Assembly: GCA_963823525.1 (NCBI GenBank)
Contig: CAWGLW010000006.1
Location: 992,001-1,056,000 of the forward strand
Origin: CAWGLW01 sp963823525
Lineage (GTDB): Bacteria > Pseudomonadota > Gammaproteobacteria > Steroidobacterales > Steroidobacteraceae
Direction of reading: 5' to 3'
Length of the DNA stretch: 64,000 nucleotides
Shown: positions 28,505-38,374 of the stretch, piece after piece
Numbering within the stretch: the first letter of the stretch is position 1
Layout: each line of letters starts with the position of its first letter
The notes under the pieces: model-generated
What the model was told of the DNA's origin: nothing
Seen by the model: only the letters and a program-made list of their open reading frames with translations
Databases searched by the model: none
Made by a program: the position numbers and the translations under genes

Positions 28505-30001
28505 TCAGGAACCGCCACCCACTTTCGAAGCCAGTCTGAGTGACACACTGAGCCCCTCAAGCTGGTAATGCGGTCTCAGCCTGAAAACCGCGCTGTAATA
28601 GCCCGGCTTGCCCTCGATGTCCTGCAACTCAACCTCGGCACCGGCCAGCGGCTTGCGCGCCTTGGTGTCCTCACTGGAGTTCTCCGGGTCACCGTCGACG
28701 TAGTTCAGGATCCAGTCGGACAGGAACCGCTCCAGCTGGGGGCGTTCCATGAACGAGCCCACCTTGTCGCGCACGATGCACTTGAGATAATGCGCGAACC
28801 GGCTGGTGGCGAAGATGTATGGCAGCCTCGCACCGAGTGCCGCATTGGCGGTTGCCTCGGCACCATCCTTGCCCTGGAATTCGGGTGGATTGTGCAGCGT
28901 CTGCGCACCGATAAAGCACGCTTCGTCGCTGTTCTTGCGGTGAATCAGCGGCATCAGACCATTGTCGGCCAGTTCCTTTTCACGGCGGTCGCTGATCGCG
29001 ATCTCGGTTGGGCACTTCATGTCCACTCCGCCGTCATCCGACGGGAACGTGTGTGTCGGCAGGCCCTCAACGAGGCCACCTGACTCAACACCGCGAATGC
29101 GCGCGCACCAGCCATACTCCTTGAACGACGCGGCGACATTGCGCGCCATCGCATAAGCCGAATTAACCCAGGTGTACTTGCTGGAATCCGCGCCGTCGGT
29201 GTCTTCCTCGAACTCAAACTCCTCGACCGGATTCGTACTCGCGCCGTAGGGCATGCGGCCAAGAAACCGCGGCGCCGTAAGCGCGAGATAACGAGAATCA
29301 TCGGAGTCACGCAGCGATCGCCAGGGAGCGTACTCGGCGTTCTGGAATATCTTGGTCAGATCCCGCGGATTGCTGAGTTCCTGCCAGGATTCCATGGCCA
29401 TCAACGAAGGATCGGCCGCTGAAATGAAGGGCGCATGCGCAGCCGCTGCAATCTGTGCCATGCCGCTCAGCAGTTCGACATCCGGCGGACTGTGATTGAA
29501 ATGATAGTCACCGATCAGTGTGCCGTAAGGCTCGCCGCCGAGCTGGCCGTATTCGGTCTCGTAAATCTTCTTGAACAGCGGGCTCTGATCCCAGTTCGTG
29601 CCCTTGTAGCGCTTGAGGACCTTGCCGAGTTCCTTCTTGGGAATGTTCAGCACCCTGATCTTCAGCAGCGAGTCGGTCTCGGTGTTGTTGACCAGGTAGT
29701 GCAATCCGCGCCAGGAGCTCTCAAGCTGCTGGAACTCCTCCTGGTGCATGATCTGATTCAACTGCTCGGTCAGCTTGCGATCGATTTCGGCAATGATCGC
29801 GTTAATTGAATTAACCGCGTCATCGGTTATGAGGTCCTGGTCGGCGAGCACCTGTTCGGCCAGCGTGCTGACCGCTTTCTCGACCTCTTCCTTTGCGCGA
29901 TCCGTTCGCGGTTTGAATTCCTTCTGTAACAGCGAGGCAAAATCACCGGCCTCGACGGTCTCGACGCCTTGTTGCTGTTCTGTCTGCTTGGCATCAGCCA
30001 T
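28505..30001 (-). CDS. tssC: T6SS contractile sheath large subunit TssC
   Basis: 498 residues. Contains 'EFQQLESSWRGLHYLVNNTETD', 'SPLFKKIYETEYGQLGG', 'TLIGDYHFNHSP', 'APRFLGRMPYG' and 'KYTWVNSAYAMARNV', typical of TssC/VipB. With TssB it forms the outer sheath whose contraction drives the needle. Stop of tssB and start of tssC are 3 bp apart. It keeps the full C-terminal domain that the paralogous fusion at 18887 lacks. Confidence 0.96.
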   Translation of the reverse strand: MADAKQTEQQQGVETVEAGDFASLLQKEFKPRTDRAKEEVEKAVSTLAEQVLADQDLITDDAVNSINAIIAEIDRKLTEQLNQIMHQEEFQQLESSWRGLHYLVNNTETDSLLKIRVLNIPKKELGKVLKRYKGTNWDQSPLFKKIYETEYGQLGGEPYGTLIGDYHFNHSPPDVELLSGMAQIAAAAHAPFISAADPSLMAMESWQELSNPRDLTKIFQNAEYAPWRSLRDSDDSRYLALTAPRFLGRMPYGASTNPVEEFEFEEDTDGADSSKYTWVNSAYAMARNVAASFKEYGWCARIRGVESGGLVEGLPTHTFPSDDGGVDMKCPTEIAISDRREKELADNGLMPLIHRKNSDEACFIGAQTLHNPPEFQGKDGAEATANAALGARLPYIFATSRFAHYLKCIVRDKVGSFMERPQLERFLSDWILNYVDGDPENSSEDTKARKPLAGAEVELQDIEGKPGYYSAVFRLRPHYQLEGLSVSLRLASKVGGGS

Positions 30002-30004
30002 GGG

Positions 30005-30523
30005 TCAACCCTCGCTCTTCGGTTCGTCTTCAGGCTTCGCCGCAGACACCAGGGACTGCAGCAACGCCGGGTCCTGCAGGGCCTGGGCAATCAGTTTTTC
30101 TGCCCCGGCCTTGCCATCCATATAGGTCACCAGGTTCGAGAGCTGGGTGCGGGCTTCGAGCAGCTTCGACAATGCGCCAACCTTCTTCGCGACCGCCGCC
30201 GGGGAAAAGTCATCCATGCTCTCGAACGTAATATCCACGTTGAGATTGCCTTCACCGGTCAACGTATTTGGCACGTTGAATGCCACCCGCGGCTTCTGGG
30301 ACTTCAGCCGGCTGTCAAAATTATCGACATCGATTTCCAGAAACTTGCGCTGATCGAGATCGGGCAGTTCCTCGGCGTTCTTGCCGGACAAATCGGACAT
30401 GACGCCCATCACGAACGGCAGCTGTATGGACTTCTGCGCACCGCGGGTCTCCACGTCGTACTCGATCTGTACGCGCGGCGCGCGATTTCGCGCAATAAAT
30501 TTCTGACTGCTCTGCTTGGCCAC
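30005..30523 (-). CDS. tssB: T6SS contractile sheath small subunit TssB
   Basis: 172 residues from a GTG start. 'QKFIARNRAPRVQIEYDVET', 'LPFVMGVMSDLSG' and 'KFLEIDVDNFDSRL' are diagnostic of TssB/VipA. It pairs with TssC in the sheath and carries the N-terminal helix recognised by ClpV (and TagJ). Immediately upstream of tssC. Confidence 0.96.
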   Translation of the reverse strand: MAKQSSQKFIARNRAPRVQIEYDVETRGAQKSIQLPFVMGVMSDLSGKNAEELPDLDQRKFLEIDVDNFDSRLKSQKPRVAFNVPNTLTGEGNLNVDITFESMDDFSPAAVAKKVGALSKLLEARTQLSNLVTYMDGKAGAEKLIAQALQDPALLQSLVSAAKPEDEPKSEG

Positions 30524-30632
30524 TGGCCACCTCCCCTTCTGGTAATTCCGGCATGCCTCCGCAGAAGCACGTGATTAGTTCTCGTTTCGGCGACTGTACG
30601 CCTTGTTGCCTCTCGCGCTCAAGGCCCGGACG

Positions 30633-31658
30633 CTATTGATCGTCCTCAGTGCCCGCAATTGACTGCGCTTCACTCATCCCCGCGGGGGTCAAATCGCGGA
30701 CAATCGCCATGAAATCCTTGTCGACCAGTCGTTTGGCGCGGCGCAACAAAATCGGCAACGGGCTCGATGGCTCATGCCGGGCGTAATATTCGCAAATCAG
30801 GTCAATGGCCCTGACAACGTCGCCGCGGCTTGAAATCGTCCCGCTGATACGTTCTTTTTGCAGAGCGGCACCCGCGTCGTCGCCACCGTCAGCCGACTCG
30901 ACCGCCTCAATGACGCCTCGCCGGCTGAGGTATTCGGCAAGTATGTCCTTGAGGTCATTCAGATCAGTGCCGAGGGGCTTTAGATCCACCGACGATCCGC
31001 TGATCTCGCGGTCCAGCACCGTGGTAATCCCGGTGAGTTCCTCCGCGGCCAGGTCCACGGCACCCGCGGTCTCCTTCAGCGCCTCAATCGGCGCCTCCAG
31101 GAATGCAGCCTCGATCAAGGCCAGCTCGGTGCGTTCCTCCGTCGAGTCCTCGGCCAGCCTTATGGCACCGCTCGCAACCCGCCAGTCCCTCAGGGAAAAA
31201 TCCCCGATTCCGCGCACGCTCACGATTGGCGCCGCGCGCAAAAAGCGCAGCGCCCGCTCTTCATCGACCAGGGCCGCCAGTGCATTCAAGCGCATCGTCG
31301 GATCGTCGTCGTCCTCCGCGTCGAGTTGCGGGTGAACGGTTGCCCAGAAATTCTCGAGCATCTGGCGTATCAGTCCGAGTCCCTGCGGCAGGGCTTTCAG
31401 ACCGTCACCGCGCAGCAAGGCCGCGTGCAGGTGCGCAGCGACGCGAATGTCGCGGGTCCGCTCGAGCAGTGCCAGACAGGCATCGGTTACGTCCGGCCAA
31501 CGGGGTTCTTCGCCGCCGATCACTTCTTCGCCGATCGCCTGTTCCGGCTTTCCACGCGCCAGCGCATCCAGGGCCATGAACTCAGCGTCGTACTCCAGGT
31601 CCGGGCCGCAGGGCTCCTCCTCAGATACAGGTCCAGAAAAGCGACTCAGGTCAGCCAC
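30633..31658 (-). CDS. tssA: T6SS assembly protein TssA
   Basis: 341 residues from GTG 31658 (GAGGGG nine bases upstream). The ImpA_N region is clear: 'FSGPVSEEEPCGPDLEYDAEFMALD' region, 'RWPDVTDACLALLERTRDIRVAAHLHAALLR' region. TssA organises the baseplate and primes sheath/tube growth; the short C-terminus ('LPILLRRAKRLVDKDFMAIVRDL') is of the TssA1-like type. A 258-bp gap separates it from the tagF-pppA gene, the longest gap inside the leftward cluster, so a promoter may lie there. Confidence 0.92.
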   Translation of the reverse strand: MADLSRFSGPVSEEEPCGPDLEYDAEFMALDALARGKPEQAIGEEVIGGEEPRWPDVTDACLALLERTRDIRVAAHLHAALLRGDGLKALPQGLGLIRQMLENFWATVHPQLDAEDDDDPTMRLNALAALVDEERALRFLRAAPIVSVRGIGDFSLRDWRVASGAIRLAEDSTEERTELALIEAAFLEAPIEALKETAGAVDLAAEELTGITTVLDREISGSSVDLKPLGTDLNDLKDILAEYLSRRGVIEAVESADGGDDAGAALQKERISGTISSRGDVVRAIDLICEYYARHEPSSPLPILLRRAKRLVDKDFMAIVRDLTPAGMSEAQSIAGTEDDQ

Positions 31659-31916
31659 GGCACAAATCCCCTCTTAGTCTTAGCGTTCTCAGGGCTCAGG
31701 CTGGAGTGAAGCGGATCCCTTTTATCACGATCGCGGCACGAATAGGAACTCGCCGTTGAGATGTCCTGCCTCCGCGAGAATCGAGTCGCGTGGGCGCTGC
31801 TCCACCCTGGAGCACACTGCGGTGCCGTGATGACAGCCGGGCGGGGTCTCCTCTTCGCGCGGCCTCCCCGGCATGCCCATATCGCGGCCAGCTGCGCTTT
31901 GGCGGCACACATGGCC
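31659..31916. other. Long intra-cluster gap before tssA
   Basis: 258 bases without a convincing gene. Overlapping open frames here lack family resemblance. On the minus strand an AT-rich 'TTCCTA...TGATAA' stretch around 31720-31745 could be a promoter for tssA and the following genes, but hexamer matches and spacing are poor. I found no good sigma-54 (GG-N10-GC) site. It is listed because it divides the cluster into ppkA-to-tagF and tssA-to-clpV halves. Confidence 0.3.
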
Positions 31917-33437
31917 TTACGCCGAAGCCTGAACCGGCAACGATTCGGCGTTGAGAACAACTGCCGTCACATTGTCGGTGGCGCCGGACTGCAGTGCGTG
32001 TTCCAGTAGCCCGGAGGCAACAGCCCAGGCATCGCCCGACTCGAGGTGATCCTGGATCTCGCTTTCCGATAGCGCCCGGTACAATCCGTCGCTGCAAAGC
32101 AGCAGGCGATCGCCGGCACGTACGTCCACGAAACTGACGTCGGCCTCGAGCTCATCAAGGCCTCCGATTGCCCGTGTAATGACGTTCGGCGGTGCCACCT
32201 CGGCCGCTTCGACGTCCCCACGGTCCAGCCACTCCTGCTCTTCGCTGTGATCGCGTGTGATCTGTTGCAGAACAGCATCGCGCAGCAGGTAGGCCCGGCT
32301 GTCGCCGGACCAGATAAAAGCGGAGCGCGTACCACGCAGGACCAGGGCGACCACCGTGCTGCCAGTGCGCACCGGGTTGACCGGCCGGGACGAAGCGCTG
32401 TAGAGGTAGGCATTGACGTCGCGCAATACACCCATGACTGTCTCGAACATCGCATCGAGATCGGCTTTCGGCTCGAGCCCTGCCAGCGCGTCCTTGATCA
32501 TCTGGCTGGCGCGGGCGCCATCGCTGTGTCCGCCCATGCCATCGGCAACCACCCAAAGGCCCAGGTCCGGGCGCGATAGAAACGCGTCCTGATTTTCGGA
32601 TCGTACGGCGCCAGCGTCAGTCACACCGGCGGAATCGATTTCCAGTTCGACATTCGCAGCGCCGAGTTGCGTACCATTCGAAGCCGGCAGGGGCTGCACC
32701 GGATCCACAACCCACCAGCCTGCTGACCGCCAGTCACCATCCATCATTGCAACAAACGCCGGCGGCTGCGGCAGCCCACGCGTCATGATCCAGTTCGCCG
32801 CGACACGCTCAGAGCCGTGCGTGGTCCAAACGGCCGCAGGCGCTTCATGACAATCGAGCGAATGCTGCAGCAGACTCATGCCCTTTTGCGCCAAAGAGTC
32901 CAGGCTGCCCAGGGGCACGTGCACACCTTCGAGGCCGTGCATCGAGGCCAGTTGCAGAGCCGAGACGTCTGAGATCGCGTCATCGATCCGCGAAGCGAGC
33001 GAATCCCCGAGTCCGAGCGTCGCGGCATCGAACATCTCGAAGTCGCCCGCCTCTTGTTCGAGTTCATGCAGCAGAAGCCGCTCGACCGAGTCGAACCAGT
33101 CGCCGAAAAGGCTCAAGACCGACAGGGGTGCAATGCCGGCCGGCAATTCCGCCAGGACGGTCATCGGGAAATACCGCCCTACCCGGTCGACGCTCGGCAC
33201 CAGCGTACCGACGTGAGCTCCGGGCCCGCAGACACCCGGGCTGAATGCAAAACGCCAGATTGGACTGGTCAGGTAGACATCCAGCCAACGCTCACCGAGC
33301 GCGCTGCGACTGGCCTGCACGCACCGCTGCATCCAGTCATCCCATCCCGCAACGAATTCAGCGGACAGACGCCTCTGCACGAAGTCCCCACGACAGGGTA
33401 ACTTGCCGAAAAATCCAACTGGCGTTCGTACGGTCAT
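31917..33437 (-). CDS. T6SS TagF-PppA fusion (regulator plus PP2C phosphatase)
   Basis: 506 residues joining two control proteins. Residues 1-~170 are TagF (DUF2094): 'GFFGKLPCRGDFVQRRL' and 'DRVGRYFPMTVLAEL'. Residues ~260-500 are a complete PP2C phosphatase: 'AGAVRSENQDAF', 'VADGMGGHSDGARAS', 'WSGDSRAYLLRD', 'LCSDGLYRAL' and 'GATDNVTAVV' supply the metal-binding aspartates. PppA reverses PpkA phosphorylation of Fha, and TagF represses firing by a separate route, so the fusion ties both off-switches together. The same fusion is known in Agrobacterium. Nine bases from tssM. Confidence 0.93.
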   Translation of the reverse strand: MTVRTPVGFFGKLPCRGDFVQRRLSAEFVAGWDDWMQRCVQASRSALGERWLDVYLTSPIWRFAFSPGVCGPGAHVGTLVPSVDRVGRYFPMTVLAELPAGIAPLSVLSLFGDWFDSVERLLLHELEQEAGDFEMFDAATLGLGDSLASRIDDAISDVSALQLASMHGLEGVHVPLGSLDSLAQKGMSLLQHSLDCHEAPAAVWTTHGSERVAANWIMTRGLPQPPAFVAMMDGDWRSAGWWVVDPVQPLPASNGTQLGAANVELEIDSAGVTDAGAVRSENQDAFLSRPDLGLWVVADGMGGHSDGARASQMIKDALAGLEPKADLDAMFETVMGVLRDVNAYLYSASSRPVNPVRTGSTVVALVLRGTRSAFIWSGDSRAYLLRDAVLQQITRDHSEEQEWLDRGDVEAAEVAPPNVITRAIGGLDELEADVSFVDVRAGDRLLLCSDGLYRALSESEIQDHLESGDAWAVASGLLEHALQSGATDNVTAVVLNAESLPVQASA

Positions 33438-33445
33438 GGAATCGC

Positions 33446-36400
33446 TCAGGTGCCGCAGCTGAAGCCCTGCAGCACGTTCTCCCGCAATGGATTGCGAATC
33501 GTCGCCGCATCGAGCAGAACCCGGGCCGAGGACCCTCCGACGGTGAAGTTTACGAGGAATCGTGTATCAGTCTGCGGCTGCACTCGGGCTGAGTCCAGCA
33601 GGCGAAACCAGGCCCAGGGCCCGCTGTAGACGGCATTCGGACTGCCACCTGACTGCGTATCCAGCGTCACGGCCGCCTGGCCCGCACCCTGCCCCGGCCA
33701 CTTCATCGCCACGCTCTTCTGTGGTCCGTGGCGATACTCCAACGTCTGGCCATCAATTTCGATCGCTAGACGCGTCGCACTTGCGTCCAGGTACTCGGGT
33801 GTCAGATTGAAGCTGAAATCCGGCAACGCTCCACCGGATGCAAAATAGACAGCCCGAATCCGGGCAACCTGTTCGAACTGCTTCAGGACCTGGTTCGACA
33901 AGCCGACCGACTTCGCAGTGGGACGCCAGTTCCAGCTTGAACGTGAAGTATCCACCAATGTGGCCAGGTGCTGGCCAAAGAACGAGTCAAACACGCCGCC
34001 GGCTGCAAAAACACGCCCGAAGTCGGCCAGCGGGACATCCACTGTCGCGTTGGGCTCGAACGGGTAGCGGCCGTTGACAACTTCCGCACACGGTACCGCA
34101 ACGAGCTGGCGATACAGATTTCCAAGCTCAGTGCGAACTTGCCCCTGGGCGAGCTTCTGGCTCTCACCGCCGACCTCGGCAACGATTGCACCGACGGCCG
34201 GTGGCAGCATTTTTGTTTCGACCTGCAACTGCTGCACCAGCTCTGCACCACCCCCCTGGGCCAGCACCTGTGCCGGACTGCCGCCACCGGCGCCCGCCTG
34301 GACCGTGTTGAGCTGTTGCTGCATCTGGCCGAACAGCTGCAGCACACGATCGATCGGTGCGCCGCCAGCCGGCCCCGCGACCAGTCGTTGTATCGGCTCG
34401 AAGTGTGCGGTGACACGGCTGCCTGGGCGCTCCGCGGGTGTTGCCCCGGTCGCTTTTGCGGCTGACTCGAAGACTTTGCCAAGCTGAGCCTGGGCAGCAT
34501 CCGCTGCGGCATCGGCCGGACTTGCGGCGTCGGCCGGCTCAGGCGAAGCCAGCAGGTTGGTATTCTTCGCAACGGTCGTTAGAAATCCACGCAAGGGAGA
34601 TGTCGGACTCCCAACCGTCCCCAGCACCAGCGCCGCCTGTTCGACCCCGGCCACTGGGACGACCGTAACATCGGCCAGAATCGCATCCCAGGCCCGAATG
34701 TAGTCGTCCTCGTATACGTCGAAAACATCATAGACGAGCTGAGCCGACCCGGTGATCGAAGGGCCTTTCTCCCCAAGAACCCAGCTGTCCTCGGTGAACT
34801 GCTTCGCCAGGCCTGCCGCCCCTTGCCCTGTAATTTCTGCAAACACGGGCTGCGTATAAATTGCCGGAACGGGCTCTGTGAGCGGGGTTCCGCTTCGACG
34901 CATCAGTACCGACTCGGAGCCCAGGCCCGACTCGACGTCGAGCCGAAGCGCCCGATTCGTTTCGCCCGCGTAATTGAGTTTGAGTCGGCTGTAGACCAGA
35001 GCCGGCAGTGAAGCCTGCAGCAGCGCAGCCCGTGCCTGGGCAATCAGGCCCTGATCCAGTGTGGCCGGCGCGAGCCGATCCTGTTCGGCAAGCAGGAACT
35101 GCAAGTGTTGCTCGAGCTGCTGCCGAAGATCCGGACGATCCGGATAGCGCTGTTCCCATTCAATGCGGGAAAGGAACGAAAGCTGACCGGCATCGCGATG
35201 CTTCGCATCGCCCAGCATCAGGTAAGCCTTCAGGTATTCGTAAAGACGATTAGGGTCCGTCGAGGCGGCGGCCAGCCGTTGCCGGAACGCATCCGAAATT
35301 GACGGCACCAGCGTGGCATTCAATTCGCGCGTGTAGGCGTCGGTCGCGGAATGACCGAGTGACTCTCCCTGATAAAGACCCCAGCGCATGCGCCAGGGCA
35401 CGTGACCGTCGTGCTGGGTGGCCGTTTCTGCCACGGCACGCAGGCCATCAAGACGAGGCAGCAGCCCCTCGATTGCATTCGCCGTGTACGGACCAGCGAC
35501 CCGCGGTGTGCTCTCGATTGCCTGAAAGGCAGTCTGCACTTCACCAACATAATGAGCGTTCGAGCGGTAGCTGGTGAACAGCGCCAGCGCGCCAGCCAGT
35601 CCGAGTGCGGCGGCCAGCGCATACATGCCGAGCTGAAGGGCGCCACGCTGAAACACCGCGCGGCGACTCGTACCGGCGATTCCCGACTCCTTGAGAACCA
35701 CGTCACGCAGCAGCTTCTCGATGAAGTACGCCCGACCTTCCTCCTGTCGCAGCGAATCCGTCGCAGGCTGCTCGAATCCCGAGCCCTGAGTGAGCGTGGC
35801 CAGCAACCGGTCGATGGGCGTGCCTTCCTGCGTGCCGCTTGTGAAATACACGCCTCGCAGCAACGCGCCGGTATCGTAACGAGAGCCTGAAAAAACCGAG
35901 CCGACGAAACGGTCCAGCGCCGGCTTGAGCGAAGCCACCTGCTGAGGAAATGCGAACAAGGAGGCTCGACGCCGAGGATCTCGTTCTTCGTCCAGGCGCG
36001 AGATCAAACGCTCATTGAGCCGGTTGACGAGGAGGTCAAACTCACCCGCCAGAAGATCCGCTGCGTTGCCCGCCTCGGTGGCCTCGATCGGAAACGTAAC
36101 GCCCCAGACCTGGCTGCGGCCCTCGTTACCAAGGTTGTCGAAATACTCTGTGAATCCGGCAATGAGGTCCGATTTCGTGACCAGCAGATAGACCGGCAGA
36201 TTGATCCGCAGATGTTTATTCAACTCGTCGAGCCGTTCCCTTACCGCCTGGGTGGTCGCCTCGAACTCGCGCTCAGAGACCGAGATCAGGTCCGGAACGC
36301 TGACCGCAATCAATACGCCATTGATCGGCTGACGGCGCCGATGCTTACGCAGCAAGCCGAGAAACTCACCCCAGGCGGCGGCGTCCTGAGCCTGGTCGGA

Positions 36401-36976
36401 ATCCTGGGTCGTGAACCGGCCCGCCGTATCCAGGAAAACGCCTTCGCTGGTGAACCACCAGTCACAGTTGCGTGTCCCTCCGACGCCTCGCAGGGCCTCC
36501 TTGCCAAACTGTTTTGAAAGCGGAAAACGCAGCCCCGAGTTGACCAGCGCCGTGGTCTTGCCTGCCCCGGGTGGCCCGATGATCACGTACCAGGGCAGGT
36601 CGTACAGATTGCCTCCCCCTTTGCGATCCTTACGCAGCGCGCCCGTTGCCTCCTCAAAGCGTGATCGCAACTGTGCTGAATCGTGCGTTGCTCCCGGAGT
36701 CGCGGACTTTGCCAGCGGCGCGGCCGGTTGCTCTGCCACGTCGCTGGCCAGCTTGTCCGCCGAGCGGCTTGCTTTCCAGGCACGGAACTGCAGATACAAC
36801 GCCCAGACGATGACCAGCACGAGGATCGCGATCAAACGCCCGACAACGCTTTCGAACGGCCTGAACGAACCAAGGCCCAGGTAGGGGCCACCGAACCAGA
36901 TGACCAGTGCCAGCAGGATCAGTCCGATCGCGCTCAGCAGCCATCTTGATTTAAGTAGATCCTTCACTCGCCTCAA
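33446..36976 (-). CDS. tssM: T6SS membrane complex protein TssM (IcmF)
   Basis: 1,176 residues from TTG 36976, overlapping the tssL stop by 4 bp. Two N-terminal membrane helices (about 12-31 and 45-62), Walker A 'GPPGAGKT' at 134-141, a third helix near 450-470, then a long periplasmic region. TssM with TssL and TssJ spans the envelope. The intact Walker A fits the NTPase-competent class. Length and order are typical; the Ala/Pro-rich stretch around 810-840 ('EPADAASPADAAADAAQAQ') is a low-complexity insertion. Confidence 0.96.
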   Translation of the reverse strand: MRRVKDLLKSRWLLSAIGLILLALVIWFGGPYLGLGSFRPFESVVGRLIAILVLVIVWALYLQFRAWKASRSADKLASDVAEQPAAPLAKSATPGATHDSAQLRSRFEEATGALRKDRKGGGNLYDLPWYVIIGPPGAGKTTALVNSGLRFPLSKQFGKEALRGVGGTRNCDWWFTSEGVFLDTAGRFTTQDSDQAQDAAAWGEFLGLLRKHRRRQPINGVLIAVSVPDLISVSEREFEATTQAVRERLDELNKHLRINLPVYLLVTKSDLIAGFTEYFDNLGNEGRSQVWGVTFPIEATEAGNAADLLAGEFDLLVNRLNERLISRLDEERDPRRRASLFAFPQQVASLKPALDRFVGSVFSGSRYDTGALLRGVYFTSGTQEGTPIDRLLATLTQGSGFEQPATDSLRQEEGRAYFIEKLLRDVVLKESGIAGTSRRAVFQRGALQLGMYALAAALGLAGALALFTSYRSNAHYVGEVQTAFQAIESTPRVAGPYTANAIEGLLPRLDGLRAVAETATQHDGHVPWRMRWGLYQGESLGHSATDAYTRELNATLVPSISDAFRQRLAAASTDPNRLYEYLKAYLMLGDAKHRDAGQLSFLSRIEWEQRYPDRPDLRQQLEQHLQFLLAEQDRLAPATLDQGLIAQARAALLQASLPALVYSRLKLNYAGETNRALRLDVESGLGSESVLMRRSGTPLTEPVPAIYTQPVFAEITGQGAAGLAKQFTEDSWVLGEKGPSITGSAQLVYDVFDVYEDDYIRAWDAILADVTVVPVAGVEQAALVLGTVGSPTSPLRGFLTTVAKNTNLLASPEPADAASPADAAADAAQAQLGKVFESAAKATGATPAERPGSRVTAHFEPIQRLVAGPAGGAPIDRVLQLFGQMQQQLNTVQAGAGGGSPAQVLAQGGGAELVQQLQVETKMLPPAVGAIVAEVGGESQKLAQGQVRTELGNLYRQLVAVPCAEVVNGRYPFEPNATVDVPLADFGRVFAAGGVFDSFFGQHLATLVDTSRSSWNWRPTAKSVGLSNQVLKQFEQVARIRAVYFASGGALPDFSFNLTPEYLDASATRLAIEIDGQTLEYRHGPQKSVAMKWPGQGAGQAAVTLDTQSGGSPNAVYSGPWAWFRLLDSARVQPQTDTRFLVNFTVGGSSARVLLDAATIRNPLRENVLQGFSCGT

Positions 36977-38370
36977 CCCCCACGCGTGTGAATGATCTCT
37001 ACCCGGCGATTGCGGGCGCGATTTTCAGGCGTATCCACGGGCGTGTAACGCGGTTGCGATGCGCCGGCACCGGACGACTGAAGGCGCGACGGATCATCGA
37101 GCAGGCCCCGGAGCAATTCGCTGACACCGACCGCGCGCGCGCGTGACAACTCGAAGTTGTCTTTGAAACGGAACGAGCGGATCGGCTGGTCATCGGTGTG
37201 GCCAACGACCATGACCTGGCCGGGCACCTGATTCAGCGCTGATGCGACGCGACCGAGCAGGGCCACGTAACGCTCATCGACCACTGCACTGCCCGATGCG
37301 AACAACTGCGGCGCCGTCAGTGTCACCAGCGACTGGCCACCGGTTTCTTCCACCGTCAGCGCTCCCTGTGCCTCATCGGGCGCAAGCAGCTCCTTCAGCG
37401 TTGGCCCGGTCACCGGCAGCGCCACGGCCGGGGCCGGCGGCGGTTCGGTGCCGACGCGGGCAAGCGACGCGCTAACCGGCTCGGACAGTTCATTCAGCCG
37501 ACCATGGAAATAAACAAATGCGGCCGTGACCAGCAGCAGCGCAAGGGCGCCAATCACCCACAGCGGTACATACCGGACGAGCTTGTTACGCTTGTCCTCG
37601 ACGCCCCGCCAGTTGGGTGATAGTTCCGGCTCGAAGCCACCGCGGACCTGCCGGATCTCCTCAGACAAGACTCGACGAAGGTCGGCCAGCCGGGCCCGGC
37701 CATCGGGATCAAGGCCGAAGCGGCCTTCGAGGCCGAGCGCGAGGCACACATCGAACAGCTCCATCAGCTCGATGTGCCTTGCGGGATCCGTTCGGATGCG
37801 CTCCAGCATTTCGAAGAACTTGTCACCACCCCACGACTCGCGGTGAAAAGTCATCAACAACGGCTGCCCCGCCCAGCCACTCTCGGCTCCCCAGGGGGTC
37901 GCCATGACGGCCGTATCAACGAGCGTGCAAAGCGCATATCTCGCGGGAACAGTGACCTCTTGCGGCAACCCGGCGGCTCGGGCAGCCGCGTCGAATCGAG
38001 TGATCTCGGAACTGGCCAGCTGACGCAGTGCGGCCACGTCCGGTGCCGCTTTCGTGTGCCTGAGCTGGCCCGCCAGCACCAGCAGAGGGCTGGCGGCGTC
38101 GATAAGCGGATTGAGTCCCGCGCCTGGAAACTCCCCGCGACTGCCACTTGCGCCACCGCCATCGGCTCGCGGTGTCGGCGGCCGCACCGGCGGCGGCTGC
38201 GGAGGTCGCGGCGGCGGCGCGGATTGCCCCCCCGTGCGAGGTGCATGGGCTCCCGGTGCACCGGTCGTGGATGAGCCAGAATGACCGGTCGCTCGCCCGC
38301 CACCGGGGCGCGGCCGCAGAACGGTCTTGTCGCCGCCGTCGAAGGGATCGCGCGGATCGCCGTTACTCAT
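36973..38370 (-). CDS. tssL: T6SS membrane complex protein TssL with OmpA-like domain
   Basis: 465 residues. Residues 1-~85 are disordered and Pro/Gly-rich, ~85-255 DotU domain, a single membrane helix at ~270-289, and a periplasmic OmpA-like peptidoglycan-binding domain (~345-462; 'VVGHTDDQPIRS', 'NRRVEIIH'). Such 'evolved' TssL anchors the complex to the cell wall itself, so no separate TagL is needed. Four bp after tssK and overlapping tssM. Confidence 0.95.
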   Translation of the reverse strand: MSNGDPRDPFDGGDKTVLRPRPGGGRATGHSGSSTTGAPGAHAPRTGGQSAPPPRPPQPPPVRPPTPRADGGGASGSRGEFPGAGLNPLIDAASPLLVLAGQLRHTKAAPDVAALRQLASSEITRFDAAARAAGLPQEVTVPARYALCTLVDTAVMATPWGAESGWAGQPLLMTFHRESWGGDKFFEMLERIRTDPARHIELMELFDVCLALGLEGRFGLDPDGRARLADLRRVLSEEIRQVRGGFEPELSPNWRGVEDKRNKLVRYVPLWVIGALALLLVTAAFVYFHGRLNELSEPVSASLARVGTEPPPAPAVALPVTGPTLKELLAPDEAQGALTVEETGGQSLVTLTAPQLFASGSAVVDERYVALLGRVASALNQVPGQVMVVGHTDDQPIRSFRFKDNFELSRARAVGVSELLRGLLDDPSRLQSSGAGASQPRYTPVDTPENRARNRRVEIIHTRGG

Positions 38371-38374
38371 CGGA

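Noticed and set aside
31659..31916. Sigma-54 promoter for the T6SS
   Set aside because: The only GG...GC candidate has an 11-base spacing, not 10, and lacks the TTGC element.
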